Notes: generated by a model not told the origin, from the letters alone. Shown: positions 21,735 through 31,364, counted from the first letter of the stretch. The stretch: DNA of 31,695 nt from an uncultured Oscillospiraceae bacterium (GCA_934573945.1 CAKTMQ010000007.1:1-31695), one strand, 5' to 3'. Program-made: numbers and translations.

Positions 21735-24700
21735 TCAACACCGGTCTATACTCCGGCGCACCACTACGTTTTTCTCACCCAGCCACTGTCGGCATTCCTC
21801 CAGCAGCGCAGGATGATACAGGCACTTGCCGGCCAGCAGCTTACCGCTGTCCGCCAGACGGATCTTTACCGGTGTCTCCCCCTCAAACATGGTCATCACC
21901 AGCCGGATATGGCGGAACTCCCGGCTATCCAGACCGGGGAAGCGCAGATAGATGGTCACATTGTCCTTAGATGCCTGTTCCCGCAGGGCAGGCAGCGGCA
22001 TTTCCCCCGTCTGGAGGGGATAAATGGTATCGCACATGATCTGGGGCGGTTTTTCATCCCGCACCGACAGCCGTCCCCGCACCACCACCGGCGTGTTGAC
22101 CGCCATATAGCTGCCGCACTGGTCGATGGTGCGGCTGAAGCACAGCAGCTCGATGGATGCCGCCTCGTCCTCCACCACCACATAGGCCATGAGGTTGTTG
22201 GTCTTTGTGGTACGGGTCTTGCTGGAGATCACGATGCCCGCCACCGTCACCGTCTGCCCATCGGCATACCGGGCAGGCCCACCATCGGAGGTAAAATCCT
22301 CCAGAATGTCGTGGATCGGCACCGCTCCGGCGGCGTGCGCCGCGGCACGATAGTCGGCCATGGGGTGGCCAGTCAGGTACAGGCCGGTGGTCTCCTTCTC
22401 CATAAACATCCGCTCCGTAGCGGAAAACTCCGGAATATCCGGCAGCTGAATGTCCGGTGTAGTGGTACCGCCGGCAGACATACCAAAGAAGTCCAGCTGC
22501 CCCTCCACATTGACCTTGCGGCTGTTGGCGATGGCATCCAGCACCTTATCATATACCTCCAGCAGCTGCGAACGGTACACACCCGTACCGTCAAAAGCAC
22601 CGGCCTTGATCAGATTCTCCACCGCCCGGCGGTTCAGATCGCCGCAGTCAAACATCCGCTCGCAGAAATCCTGAAAGGAGGCAAACCGGCCGTTGTCCGT
22701 GCGCTCCCGCACCAGTGCCTGAATAAAGCCCCGGCCAATGTTTTTGATGGCCACCAGACCGAAGCGGATGCCGCCGTCCTCCACAGTGAAGCCGTCAAAG
22801 GAGCTGTTGACATCCGGCGGCAGCAGCGGGATGTCGCACTCCCGGCACTCAGCGATATACTCCGCAACCTTGTCGGAGTTATCCAGCACCGAAGTCAGCA
22901 GCGCAGCCATATACTCCTTGGTATAGTGGCACTTGAAATACGCCGTCTGATAGGCCACCACAGCATAGCTGACAGCGTGTGCCTTATTGAAGGCGTAATT
23001 GGCAAAATCGTAGATCTCATCATAGATGGCCTGCGCCGTGGCCTCCGGGATCCCGTTGGCCACACATCCGCGGATATGACGCTGGGCATCTCCGTGGAGG
23101 AACGCCTCCCGTTCCCGCTCCACATCCTTGGCCTTCTTCTTGGACATGGCGCGGCGCACCATGTCCGCCTGTCCCAGAGAGTAGCCGGCCAGCTCCTGAA
23201 AGATCTTGATGACCTGCTCCTGATAGACGATACAGCCATAGGTACCCGACAGGATCGGCTCCAGCGAGGGGTGCTTGTACACCACCAGGCTGGGATCGTG
23301 CTTGCAGGCGATAAAGCGGGGGATGGACTCCATGGGTCCGGGACGATACAGGGCTATAATGGCGGTGATGTCCTCAATGGACTGGGGCTTCAGCCCCAGA
23401 CAGACGCCGGTCATACCGGTGGATTCCATCTGAAACACGCCGGAGGTGCGTCCCTCCGTCAGCATCCGGAATACCTCCGGGTCGTCCATGGGGATCTTCT
23501 CCAGATCGAAGGCCGGATCATACCGGCGCACCATCTTCACCGCGTCATCCAGCACCGTCAGGTTGCGCAGCCCCAAAAAGTCCATCTTCAGCAGTCCCAG
23601 CTCCTCCAGTGTGACCATGTTGTACTGGCAGACGATGGACTCGTCATTGCGCGCCAGAGGCACATATTCATAGACCGGCAGGCGCGTGATGACCACGCCT
23701 GCGGCATGAGTGGAGGCGTGGCGGGGCATTCCCTCCAGCGCTCTGGCGGTGTCGATCAGCTTGCGGACACGGGGATCTGCCTCGTAGAGATCCGACAGCT
23801 GCTTGGACAGCTTCAGCGCATCACTGAGCGTGATATGCAGCGCGCCGGGGCCGGCCGGCACCAACTTTGCCACCACATCCACCTCTGCGTAGGTCATGTT
23901 CAGCGCACGGCCTACATCACGGATGGCGCCCCGGGCGGCCATCGTACCAAAGGTGACGATCTGCGCCACATGGTCGTCGCCGTACTTGCGGCGGACATAC
24001 TCAACTACCTCACCCCGGCGGGTATCGCCGAAGTCCATATCAATATCCGGCATGGACACACGCTCCGGATTCAGGAAGCGCTCAAAATACAACTGGTACT
24101 GCATGGGGTCGATGTCGGTGATATGCAGGCAGTAGGCCACCATGGAGCCAGCGGCGCTGCCGCGGCCGGGACCCACCGGGATGCCCGCCTCCCGGGCATA
24201 ACGGACGAAATCCGAGACGATGAGGAAATAATCGGTAAAACCCATCTTCTCGATCATGTCCAACTCGTATTCCAGCTGCCGGCGATAAGCCTCGTGATCC
24301 GCGCCGTAACGCCGGTCAAAGCCCTCGCTGCACAGCTTCCGGAGATAGGACGGGGAATCGTAGCCCGAGGGCAGCTTGAATTCCGGCAGGTGGTACTTGC
24401 CGAAGGTGAACTCCAGCTGGCAGCGATCGGCAATGCGCTGGGTGTTCTCCACTGCGTCGGGATAACCGGAGAACAGTTCCTCCATCTCCTCTGTGGAGCG
24501 GAGATAGAAATTTCGCGGCTCATACCGCATACGGTTCTCATCGTCCACCGTTTTGCCGGTCTGGATGCACAGCAGCACGTCGTGGCTCTCCGCGTCCTCC
24601 CGTCGGAGATAGTGGGCGTCGTTGGTGCACACCAGTGGGATCCCCGTCTCGTTGTGCATCCGCAGCAGGGCACGGTTGACTGTGGTCTGGTCGGCGATAC

Positions 24701-25232
24701 CGTGATCCTGCAGCTCCAGGTAGAAGTTACCCTCCCCCAGAATGCTCTGCAGCTCCAGCGCGTAGGCCTTGGCGCCGTCGTAGTCGCCGTTCATGATGCG
24801 GCGGGGGATCTCTCCGGCCAGGCAGGCAGAGAGGCCGATCAGTCCCTCGCTGTGCTCCCGGAGCAGGTCGAGGTCGATACGGGGCTTGATGTAAAAGCCC
24901 TCGATATACGCCTGCGACACCATATAGGACAGGTTGCGGTAACCGGTCTCATTGCGGCACAGCAGCACCAGATGACGGGATTCGGCATCAAATTCATGCT
25001 GCTTGTCCAGCCGCGTGCGGCGGGCAACATACACCTCGCAGCCGATGACCGGGTGGATGCCCTCTGCCTTGCAGGCGCGGTAGAAGTCAATGGCGCCGTA
25101 CATGGCGCCGTGGTCGGTGATGGCGCAGGCGGTCTGCCCCATTTCCTTGACCAGCTTCGGCAGATCCCGGATACGGCAGGCGCCGTCCAGGAGACTGTAT
25201 TCCGTATGGACATGGAGGTGGGCAAATGCCAT
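21735..25232 (-). CDS. dnaE: DNA polymerase III alpha subunit
   Basis: An 1165-residue replicative polymerase. The N-terminal PHP domain contains HLHVHTEYSLLDG (5-17) and CAITDHGAMYG (36-46). The palm has GPGRGSAAGS (354-363) and PDIDMDF (395-401), whose Asp398 and Asp400 are catalytic. Later come RHASTHAAGVVI, the thumb/finger region with FNKAHAVSYAVVAYQTAY, tandem HhH (NLIKAGAFDGTG) and a C-terminal OB fold (VTVAGIVISSKTRTTKTN). Length is normal for the bacterial DnaE type. It starts 1 bp after the C_GCAxxG gene with a GGAGG site. Together with PolC (not in the window) it would replicate the chromosome in this group. Confidence 0.97.
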   Translation of the reverse strand: MAFAHLHVHTEYSLLDGACRIRDLPKLVKEMGQTACAITDHGAMYGAIDFYRACKAEGIHPVIGCEVYVARRTRLDKQHEFDAESRHLVLLCRNETGYRNLSYMVSQAYIEGFYIKPRIDLDLLREHSEGLIGLSACLAGEIPRRIMNGDYDGAKAYALELQSILGEGNFYLELQDHGIADQTTVNRALLRMHNETGIPLVCTNDAHYLRREDAESHDVLLCIQTGKTVDDENRMRYEPRNFYLRSTEEMEELFSGYPDAVENTQRIADRCQLEFTFGKYHLPEFKLPSGYDSPSYLRKLCSEGFDRRYGADHEAYRRQLEYELDMIEKMGFTDYFLIVSDFVRYAREAGIPVGPGRGSAAGSMVAYCLHITDIDPMQYQLYFERFLNPERVSMPDIDMDFGDTRRGEVVEYVRRKYGDDHVAQIVTFGTMAARGAIRDVGRALNMTYAEVDVVAKLVPAGPGALHITLSDALKLSKQLSDLYEADPRVRKLIDTARALEGMPRHASTHAAGVVITRLPVYEYVPLARNDESIVCQYNMVTLEELGLLKMDFLGLRNLTVLDDAVKMVRRYDPAFDLEKIPMDDPEVFRMLTEGRTSGVFQMESTGMTGVCLGLKPQSIEDITAIIALYRPGPMESIPRFIACKHDPSLVVYKHPSLEPILSGTYGCIVYQEQVIKIFQELAGYSLGQADMVRRAMSKKKAKDVEREREAFLHGDAQRHIRGCVANGIPEATAQAIYDEIYDFANYAFNKAHAVSYAVVAYQTAYFKCHYTKEYMAALLTSVLDNSDKVAEYIAECRECDIPLLPPDVNSSFDGFTVEDGGIRFGLVAIKNIGRGFIQALVRERTDNGRFASFQDFCERMFDCGDLNRRAVENLIKAGAFDGTGVYRSQLLEVYDKVLDAIANSRKVNVEGQLDFFGMSAGGTTTPDIQLPDIPEFSATERMFMEKETTGLYLTGHPMADYRAAAHAAGAVPIHDILEDFTSDGGPARYADGQTVTVAGIVISSKTRTTKTNNLMAYVVVEDEAASIELLCFSRTIDQCGSYMAVNTPVVVRGRLSVRDEKPPQIMCDTIYPLQTGEMPLPALREQASKDNVTIYLRFPGLDSREFRHIRLVMTMFEGETPVKIRLADSGKLLAGKCLYHPALLEECRQWLGEKNVVVRRSIDRC

Positions 25233-25233
25233 A

Positions 25234-25683
25234 TCACGCCTCCTCCAGCTCTTTCAGCATATCGCACAGCAGCTCCACACCGGACACCACCAGCATCCGG
25301 CAGTGCTGGGTCACATCCAGCTCACGGGCGGCAGGCGTGCCCTTCAGCGCCGTATCCGCCAGCAGGTCGCGGCAGTCCAGATGATGAAATTGCTCCGTAT
25401 ACCGGCGCTGATATTCCTTGGTCACCTGGGTGGCACGCTGTTTGCCCTCGGCGCCATTTTCCAGCGTACTGGGATATACCATGCCCAGCACCACCACTGC
25501 GGCACTGACAACGCCGCATATACCGCCGCAGCGCATACCGCCGCCAAAGCCGCCGGCCAGCGCCATGCTCTGCTCCTCGCTTAGTCCCGTCACATCCGCA
25601 AAGGCGGCCAGCACGCTCTGTCCGCAATTGAGTCCCTGCTGATGGTACTGCATGGCCTTGCGGCATCTCTCCAGTTTCGTCAT
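25234..25683 (-). CDS. C_GCAxxG_C_C family (putative redox) protein
   Basis: A 149-residue protein with the conserved Cys pattern of this family: GLNCGQSVLAAFAD (about 17-30), GGFGGGMRCGGICGVVSAA and a later HHLDCRDLL. In many anaerobes such proteins carry several Cys that may bind metal or take part in redox steps; no reaction is established. The ATG at 25683 overlaps the whiA stop (TGATG); a GTG one codon upstream is possible. It occupies the place between whiA and dnaE where HPr (ptsH/crh) is often found in clostridial operons. Confidence 0.85.
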   Translation of the reverse strand: MTKLERCRKAMQYHQQGLNCGQSVLAAFADVTGLSEEQSMALAGGFGGGMRCGGICGVVSAAVVVLGMVYPSTLENGAEGKQRATQVTKEYQRRYTEQFHHLDCRDLLADTALKGTPAARELDVTQHCRMLVVSGVELLCDMLKELEEA

Positions 25684-26585
25684 CACTTTCGTGCCTCCTC
25701 TATGATCTTTCGTATCCGATGGTTCAGGCAGGATTTGCTGATGGGCGGATCGAACAGCGCCGCCAGCTGCGCCAGCGGCAGCTCCGGATTCTGCATCCGC
25801 AGCCGCGCCGTCTCCTGTATCTTCTCCGGCAGCTGCTCCAACCGCCCGGTCTCACGCAGATGTTCGATGGCCTCCTGCTGGGCAGCCACCGCGTCCAACG
25901 TCTTGTTCACATTGGCCATGTCGCAGTTCATTGCCCGATTGGCGCCGTTACGGATCTCCTTATCTACTTTAGCCGTCATGATCTCCGTAGCGGCCACCGG
26001 TGCCCCCACGGTCGTCAGCAGATCCTCGATGTGCTCCGACTGCTTGAAGTAGATCACCGCACTGCCGCCCCGCATCACGCTCCGGGGCAGAAATCCCATC
26101 TCCTGCAGCAGTGCCGACACCTCGCGGCTGGCCTGCACATGGGAGGTGGACAACTCCAGATGATAGCGCTTCTCCGGATCGGTGACACTGCCGCCGGCCA
26201 GAAACGCGCCACGCAGGAAAGCAGCACGACAGCAATCCTCCTCCAGCAGCGCGAAATTCACATGGAGCACCAGCGCCTGACGGGGATCGTAGCCCAATGT
26301 ATCCACGATACGCTGCAGCTTCTCCGGCTCTGTGATCTGAAAGATCAGCTTGCTGCCGGACGCCTCATCCGCCGGAATCCGGTCAAACTTCACACCGAAC
26401 GCCCGCTGGAACAGCCGGGGCAGCCGGGCGGCAAACTCCGGATTCTCCGTGATGATGCGCACCTCCTGCATGGTAAAGGTGTTGCAGTACAGCAGTGCGC
26501 CGTAGCACTCCGCCCGGGCGCAGCACTGACGCTGCACCGGTGTGCGGCACAGCTCTGACTTGGCCTTGTAGGAAAAGGATTGCAT
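25683..26585 (-). CDS. whiA: DNA-binding protein WhiA
   Basis: A 300-residue protein with a degenerate LAGLIDADG homing-endonuclease-like N-domain (FLRGAFLAGGSVTDPEKRYHLEL) and a C-terminal helix-turn-helix (ELPLAQLAALFDPPISKS, CLNHRIRKI). WhiA affects cell division and chromosome segregation in Firmicutes and is a sporulation regulator in actinomycetes. The catalytic acidic residues of homing nucleases are absent, as expected. It lies 4 bp after yvcK, an arrangement conserved across Gram-positive bacteria. Confidence 0.96.
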   Translation of the reverse strand: MQSFSYKAKSELCRTPVQRQCCARAECYGALLYCNTFTMQEVRIITENPEFAARLPRLFQRAFGVKFDRIPADEASGSKLIFQITEPEKLQRIVDTLGYDPRQALVLHVNFALLEEDCCRAAFLRGAFLAGGSVTDPEKRYHLELSTSHVQASREVSALLQEMGFLPRSVMRGGSAVIYFKQSEHIEDLLTTVGAPVAATEIMTAKVDKEIRNGANRAMNCDMANVNKTLDAVAAQQEAIEHLRETGRLEQLPEKIQETARLRMQNPELPLAQLAALFDPPISKSCLNHRIRKIIEEARK

Positions 26586-26589
26586 GATG

Positions 26590-27603
26590 TTACTCCCTGT
26601 TCTCCGTCTGTGTATACTCCTCGTAAATCGTCATCAGCTCATGCGCCAGATGGCCAGGATTATGACGTACCAGCCCATTTTCCAGACTGGCCACCGGCCG
26701 GTCGATCAGCTCCACGCCCAACTGGCGGCACCGCTCCGTATCCCGGACGATGGGCGCCGCGCCCTCCCGGGCATAGCGCCGGGCAATGGGCTCCGGTATC
26801 GGCATGGAATTCGTCAGGCACAGTCCGAACAATCCCGGATAGCTGTGCTTGAACAGCGCCTGAATGTGGTCGGAGACCGTGTAGCCCTCCGTCTCTCCCT
26901 CCTGGGTCATCACATTGCAGACGTACAGCTTCAGAGCGTCAGACGCCCGTATGGCGTCCGCCACACCGTCCACCAGCAGATTGGGAATGATGCTGGTATA
27001 CAGGCTGCCCGGTGCCAGCACGATCAGATCCGCGTCCCGTATGGCCTCCACCGCCGCCGGCAGCGCCTTGGGATGCTCCGGCAGCAGACGCACACTGCGG
27101 ATCCGGCAGTCCTGCTCCTTCTTGCAATAAAAAATATGGGATTCGCCCAGCACCGTGGCGTCATTTTCAAAGGTGGCCTCCAGCCGGACATTTTCATTGG
27201 TCACCGGCAGAACTCTGCCTGTGATGGCCAGCACCTTGCTCAGGCCGGCCACCGCCTTGTCAAAGCTGGGCATGATGTCGTTCAGCGCTGCCAGCAGCAG
27301 GTTTCCCAGGCTCTGCCCCGCCAGCGAGCCGTCGGCAAAGCGATAGGCCATCAGCTGCCCCATCAGCGGTTCACAGTTGGCCAAAGACTGCAGGCAGTTG
27401 CGAATATCACCCGGCGCCGCCATCCCCAGATCCTGCCGCAGCATACCGCTGCTGCCGCCGTCATCGGCCACCGTGACAATAGCCGTGATGTTGCGGGTGT
27501 ACAGCTTCAAACCCCGCAGCAGGGTGCTCAGACCGGTACCACCGCCGATGCCCACCACCTTGGGTCCGTGCTCCGGCGGGATATGATACAGATAATGCTC
27601 CAT
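26590..27603 (-). CDS. yvcK: Gluconeogenesis factor YvcK (CofD-like, UDP-sugar binding)
   Basis: A 337-residue protein of the UPF0052/CofD family. Features: KVVGIGGGTGLSTLLRGLK near the N-terminus, VTVADDGGSSGMLRQDLGM and PGDIRNCLQSLA, later VLAPGSLYTSIIPNLLVDGV. In B. subtilis YvcK binds UDP-GlcNAc, is needed for growth on gluconeogenic carbon sources and influences cell shape through peptidoglycan precursor allocation. It sits between rapZ (26 bp) and whiA (4 bp). Confidence 0.96.
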   Translation of the reverse strand: MEHYLYHIPPEHGPKVVGIGGGTGLSTLLRGLKLYTRNITAIVTVADDGGSSGMLRQDLGMAAPGDIRNCLQSLANCEPLMGQLMAYRFADGSLAGQSLGNLLLAALNDIMPSFDKAVAGLSKVLAITGRVLPVTNENVRLEATFENDATVLGESHIFYCKKEQDCRIRSVRLLPEHPKALPAAVEAIRDADLIVLAPGSLYTSIIPNLLVDGVADAIRASDALKLYVCNVMTQEGETEGYTVSDHIQALFKHSYPGLFGLCLTNSMPIPEPIARRYAREGAAPIVRDTERCRQLGVELIDRPVASLENGLVRHNPGHLAHELMTIYEEYTQTENRE

Positions 27604-27629
27604 GGATCGTCCCTTCTCCGTATCCGTTC

Positions 27630-28487
27630 TCAGCGGGAAATATCCCGATGGCTCTCCGTGACCGCGTAACCGGCGGCGGAAAGCGTCTGTGCCAGCGCGT
27701 ACGCCACAGCCACACTGCGATGATGGCCGCCGGTACAGCCCACAGAGATCACCAGCACTGTCTTGCCCTCCTCGTTATAATAGGGCAGCAGATACAGCAG
27801 CAGCTTTTCCAGCCGCTCCATGAATTCCCCGGTCTGGGGAAAGGAAAATACGTAATCGCGCACCGCCTCATCCAGCCCCGTGCCCCGCTTCAGCTCCGGC
27901 ACATAGTAGGGATTGGGCAGAAAGCGCACGTCAAATACCAGATCAGACTCCAGCGGAAGCCCGTGCTTGAACCCGAAGGACATCACATCCACGTGAAGCC
28001 CCCGGCGATCCTTCTCCCGGCCAAACAGGTTCAAAAGCTCGCTGCGCAGCTTCCCCACCGAGAAAGCAGTGGTGTCCAGCACGTAATCCGCATGATCCCG
28101 CACCGGCTGCAGCAGACTCCGTTCCAGTGTTACCGCCTGCTCGATGCTCCGTCCCTCCGCCGACAGCGGATGGGTGCGGCGGGTCTCCTTATAGCGGTTG
28201 ATGATGGCGCCGGTATCCGCGTCCAGGAACAGCAGCCGACAGTCCACCTGTGTGCGCTTGAGCCGCTCCAGTGTGGCGATCAGCAGGTCAAAGGGCTCTC
28301 CGGCACGGACGTCGTACACCAGCGCCACCCGGTCATAATGCCCGTGGGAGGCGGCGCAGAAATCCGCAAACTTCACCATCATCTCCGCCGGAAGATTATC
28401 CACGATATAATAGCCAATGTCCTCCAGTATGGAGGCGGCGCGGCTTTTTCCGCTGCCGCTCAGGCCGGTAATGATCAGTAACTCCAT
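27630..28487 (-). CDS. rapZ: RNase adapter protein RapZ/YvcJ (P-loop nucleotide-binding)
   Basis: A 285-residue P-loop protein. Walker A is ITGLSGSGKSRAA (6-18), followed by YYIVDNLPAEMM, LFLDADTGAIINRYKETRR, and the conserved FDVRFLPNPYYVPELK and VSVGCTGGHHRSVAVA regions. In Gram-negatives it controls glmS mRNA through RNase E; in Firmicutes (YvcJ) it hydrolyses GTP and affects competence and wall metabolism. Its association with yvcK, murB and hprK suggests a link to amino-sugar supply. Confidence 0.96.
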   Translation of the reverse strand: MELLIITGLSGSGKSRAASILEDIGYYIVDNLPAEMMVKFADFCAASHGHYDRVALVYDVRAGEPFDLLIATLERLKRTQVDCRLLFLDADTGAIINRYKETRRTHPLSAEGRSIEQAVTLERSLLQPVRDHADYVLDTTAFSVGKLRSELLNLFGREKDRRGLHVDVMSFGFKHGLPLESDLVFDVRFLPNPYYVPELKRGTGLDEAVRDYVFSFPQTGEFMERLEKLLLYLLPYYNEEGKTVLVISVGCTGGHHRSVAVAYALAQTLSAAGYAVTESHRDISR

Positions 28488-28497
28488 CGTCTCTCCT

Positions 28498-29418
28498 CTA
28501 TCCGCGGATCACGCGCACTTCCGGCTCCAGCGTTACGCCGGAGTTTTCCTTTACCCGGCGCTGTACCTCCGCCATCAGCGAGAGCACATCGGCGCAGGAA
28601 GCGCCGCCCACATTCACCACAAAACCGGCGTGCTTGGGCGACACCTCCGCACCACCGACCCGCAGCCCCTTGCAGCCGGCCTCCTCGATCAGTCGACCGG
28701 CAAAATGCCCCTCCGGCCGCTTGAAGGTACTGCCGGCGCTGGGATATTCCAGCGGCTGTGAGGCACGCCGCCGTGCCATCAGCTCCTCCATCCGGGTGCG
28801 GATGGCATCGCTGTCACCCTGCTGCAGGGCGAACACCGCCCCCAGCACCACCGCGTCGGGCTGCTCCGTCAGCACACTGTGCCTGTAGCCGAAGTGCAGC
28901 TCATCACAGCTGAGCCGTTTGATCCCCTCGTCGGGAAACAGGACGCTGACACTCTCGATGACCTCCGCCATCTCACCGCCGTAGGCACCGGCATTCATGC
29001 ACACGCCGCCGCCTACACTGCCGGGGATACCGTGGGCAAATTCCAGCCCCGTCAGGCTCTGTCGGCAGGCAAACGCGGCCACCCGCGCCAGAGACGCTCC
29101 CGCCTCCGCCGTGATATATCCTGTCTCTGTGCCCGTCTCCACCCTACACAACTCCCGGGTGCTGATCACCAGTCGATCCACGCCCTCATCAGGAAACAGC
29201 ACATTGGTGCCGTTGCCCAGCACCAGTGGACGGGCACCGCACTGCGACGCAAAGTTCAGCAGCAGCACAAGCTGCTCGGCACGCCGGGGAAAGGCCATCC
29301 GCCGGGCATTGCCGCCGATGCGGAAGGAGGTGTATTTCAACAGCGGCTCCTCCGCCAGCACTGTCAGATCCGGCAAATATTCCCGGATTTCCTTATCCAA
29401 ATGCTCAAACCAAAGCAT
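28498..29418 (-). CDS. murB: UDP-N-acetylenolpyruvoylglucosamine reductase
   Basis: A 306-residue FAD enzyme that makes UDP-MurNAc, the second committed step of peptidoglycan synthesis. FAD-binding: YTSFRIGGNARRM (29-41), VLGNGTNVLFPD (67-77) and FAHGIPGSVGGGVCMNAGAYGG. Catalytic: Ser230 in PSAGSTFKRP and Glu300 in LEPEVRV. The YRHSV stretch (179-182) marks a type II MurB. It follows the ROK kinase by 24 bp and precedes rapZ by 10 bp. Confidence 0.97.
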   Translation of the reverse strand: MLWFEHLDKEIREYLPDLTVLAEEPLLKYTSFRIGGNARRMAFPRRAEQLVLLLNFASQCGARPLVLGNGTNVLFPDEGVDRLVISTRELCRVETGTETGYITAEAGASLARVAAFACRQSLTGLEFAHGIPGSVGGGVCMNAGAYGGEMAEVIESVSVLFPDEGIKRLSCDELHFGYRHSVLTEQPDAVVLGAVFALQQGDSDAIRTRMEELMARRRASQPLEYPSAGSTFKRPEGHFAGRLIEEAGCKGLRVGGAEVSPKHAGFVVNVGGASCADVLSLMAEVQRRVKENSGVTLEPEVRVIRG

Positions 29419-29442
29419 ACGCGCCTCCGTTTACCCTTGTTG

Positions 29443-30408
29443 TCAGATCACACGCTTCTTCTTACCCAGCAGCGCCGCACCGATGATACCGGCGTCGTTG
29501 CCCAGTTCCGCCTTGACGATCCGGGTCATCCGATCCAGATTGCAGGGCAGGCTGTAAGCCGCCACCTGGCGGCGCAGCGGCAGCAGCAGCTGCTCATCCG
29601 ATTCATTGCTGACGCCGCCGCCGATAGCCAGCGTATCCGGCTGGAAAATATTGATGATATTGATAAGCCCTGTGGCCAGATACTGGATGTACCGGTCACA
29701 GACCTGCTGCCCCACCGGGCAGCCCTGCCGGGCGGCAATGAACGCCGACTGGCCGGACACATGGCCGTCGTTCTCCGCCACCACACGGGCAAGGATGCTG
29801 TCGCTGTGGATGGCGATGGCCTGCGCCGTCTGGCGCTTGAGGGCGTTGGCAGAAGCATACCGCTCCCAGCAGCCACGGCGACCGCAGGGGCACTCCTCAC
29901 CGTCCATCTCAATGGACATATGCCCCACCTCACCGGCCATGCCGTTGGAGCCATGAAAGATCTTGCCGTTGTGGATGATACCGGCACCCACGCCGGTACC
30001 CAGCGTTACAGTGATGAACCGCTTGCTGCCCCTGCCGCCGCCGACATAATACTCCGCCAGCGCCGCGCAGTTGGCGTCGTTCTCAATATACAGCGGCAGC
30101 TCACTGAGCTGATGGAACAGCCGCCGCAGCGGCACGTTCCGCAGCGGCAGGTTGCAGGTGTACAAAATGGAGCCGGAGCGGATCTCCACTGCGCCGGGGC
30201 AGCCGACGCCCACCGACGCGATCTCCTCCATACCGCAGCCGCCGTCACGGCACAGATCCACGCACAGCGCGTGCACTGTCCAGGCCAGCGTCGCCGGGTC
30301 AGCAATACCGGATACCTTCATCTTCCTTGTGACCAGCAGCTGCCCCGCCTCGTCCACCAATCCCGCCTTCAGGTTGGTGCCGCCAATGTCTATTCCGATA
30401 TATTTCAT
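29443..30408 (-). CDS. ROK-family glucokinase
   Basis: A 321-residue sugar kinase of the ROK family. ATP-binding GIDIGGTN (5-12); sugar/catalytic ENDAN (109-113) with Asp111; EVGHMS (160-165); zinc site His163 with CPCGRRGC (173-180). There is no N-terminal HTH, so it is an enzyme rather than a ROK repressor. It probably phosphorylates glucose with ATP; other hexoses such as N-acetylmannosamine or fructose cannot be excluded. Its ATG overlaps the hprK stop (ATGA), tying hexose phosphorylation to the HPr kinase. Confidence 0.92.
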   Translation of the reverse strand: MKYIGIDIGGTNLKAGLVDEAGQLLVTRKMKVSGIADPATLAWTVHALCVDLCRDGGCGMEEIASVGVGCPGAVEIRSGSILYTCNLPLRNVPLRRLFHQLSELPLYIENDANCAALAEYYVGGGRGSKRFITVTLGTGVGAGIIHNGKIFHGSNGMAGEVGHMSIEMDGEECPCGRRGCWERYASANALKRQTAQAIAIHSDSILARVVAENDGHVSGQSAFIAARQGCPVGQQVCDRYIQYLATGLINIINIFQPDTLAIGGGVSNESDEQLLLPLRRQVAAYSLPCNLDRMTRIVKAELGNDAGIIGAALLGKKKRVI

Positions 30409-31364
30409 GAGTTGCTTCCGTTCTGCCGGCTCATCTCGTCCAGCTTGCTGTCAAATTGCGTCACAAAATCCCGGCTGGCATTGAAGCCGTATTTCATCTG
30501 CCGGTTCTTCATGGTGGCGATCTCCACGATACCAGCCAGGTTCCGGCCGGGGCGCACCGGTATGGTCACCACCGGCAGCGACACCTCCAGCAGCGTATAA
30601 CGCTCTTCTCCCAGTCCCAGCCGGTCATAAAACTTGCCGTCCTGCCACTGCTCCAGCTGGATCACCAGATCGATCTCCGTCTCAAACTGCACGGCACCCA
30701 TACCGAAGAGCTGCTGCACGTCAATGACACCCACGCCGCGGATCTCAATATAGTGCCGGATCAGCTCCGGCGCTGTACCGTGGAGGGTGTTGGAGATACG
30801 ACGGATCTCCACCGCGTCGTCCGCCACCAGCTGGTGGCCGCGCTTGAGCAGCTCGATGGCTGTCTCGCTCTTGCCGATACCGCTGTCGCCCAGGATCAGC
30901 ACGCCCTGACCGTAGATATTCATCAGCACGCCATGCCGCGTGATCTGCGGCGCCAGAGCGCTGTTGAGATAGTCAATGATATGACTGGTGACGTCCACCG
31001 TATCACAGCCGGTGCGCAGCAGCGTGCGCCCGTGCTTTTTCGCCATATCCAGCAGCTCGGAAAACACCTCCAGATTCCGGGAGATGATCATGGCCGGAAA
31101 GCTGTAGCTCATCAGGCGGTTAAAGACTCGCGTCCGCTCCTCCGTGGTCATGCGGGAGAGAAAGCGCATCTCGCTCTTGCCCAGGATCAGCAGGCGTTTG
31201 GTATCAAAATAGTCATAAAACCCCACCAGCTGCAGCGACGGACGAAATACGTCCGACACTGTGATGACACAGGTGTCATAATCGCTGCCCTTGCAGAGGA
31301 TCTCCATCTGGAAATATTCCGCCAGCTTTTTCACGCTGGCAGGCGTCCGTTTTACTTTTTCCAT
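30405..31364 (-). CDS. hprK: HPr kinase/phosphorylase
   Basis: A 319-residue bifunctional enzyme that phosphorylates/dephosphorylates Ser46 of HPr and thereby controls carbon catabolite repression through CcpA. Key features: RHGVLMNIYGQGVLILGDSG, with the catalytic His144, then Walker A GDSGIGKS (159-166), DDAVEIRRI, the HprK signature EIRGVGVIDVQQLFG (207-221) and the C-terminal VRPGRNLAGIVEIA motif. It has its own promoter (31420-31448) and is the first gene of a nine-gene operon. HPr itself is not encoded in the window. Confidence 0.97.
   Translation of the reverse strand: MEKVKRTPASVKKLAEYFQMEILCKGSDYDTCVITVSDVFRPSLQLVGFYDYFDTKRLLILGKSEMRFLSRMTTEERTRVFNRLMSYSFPAMIISRNLEVFSELLDMAKKHGRTLLRTGCDTVDVTSHIIDYLNSALAPQITRHGVLMNIYGQGVLILGDSGIGKSETAIELLKRGHQLVADDAVEIRRISNTLHGTAPELIRHYIEIRGVGVIDVQQLFGMGAVQFETEIDLVIQLEQWQDGKFYDRLGLGEERYTLLEVSLPVVTIPVRPGRNLAGIVEIATMKNRQMKYGFNASRDFVTQFDSKLDEMSRQNGSNS

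Noticed and set aside
21639..25508. A 1289-codon plus-strand open frame over the polymerase gene
   Set aside because: It is antisense to dnaE, whose motifs are unmistakable on the other strand. The frame is a by-product of GC-rich codons, with no ribosome site or recognisable domain.
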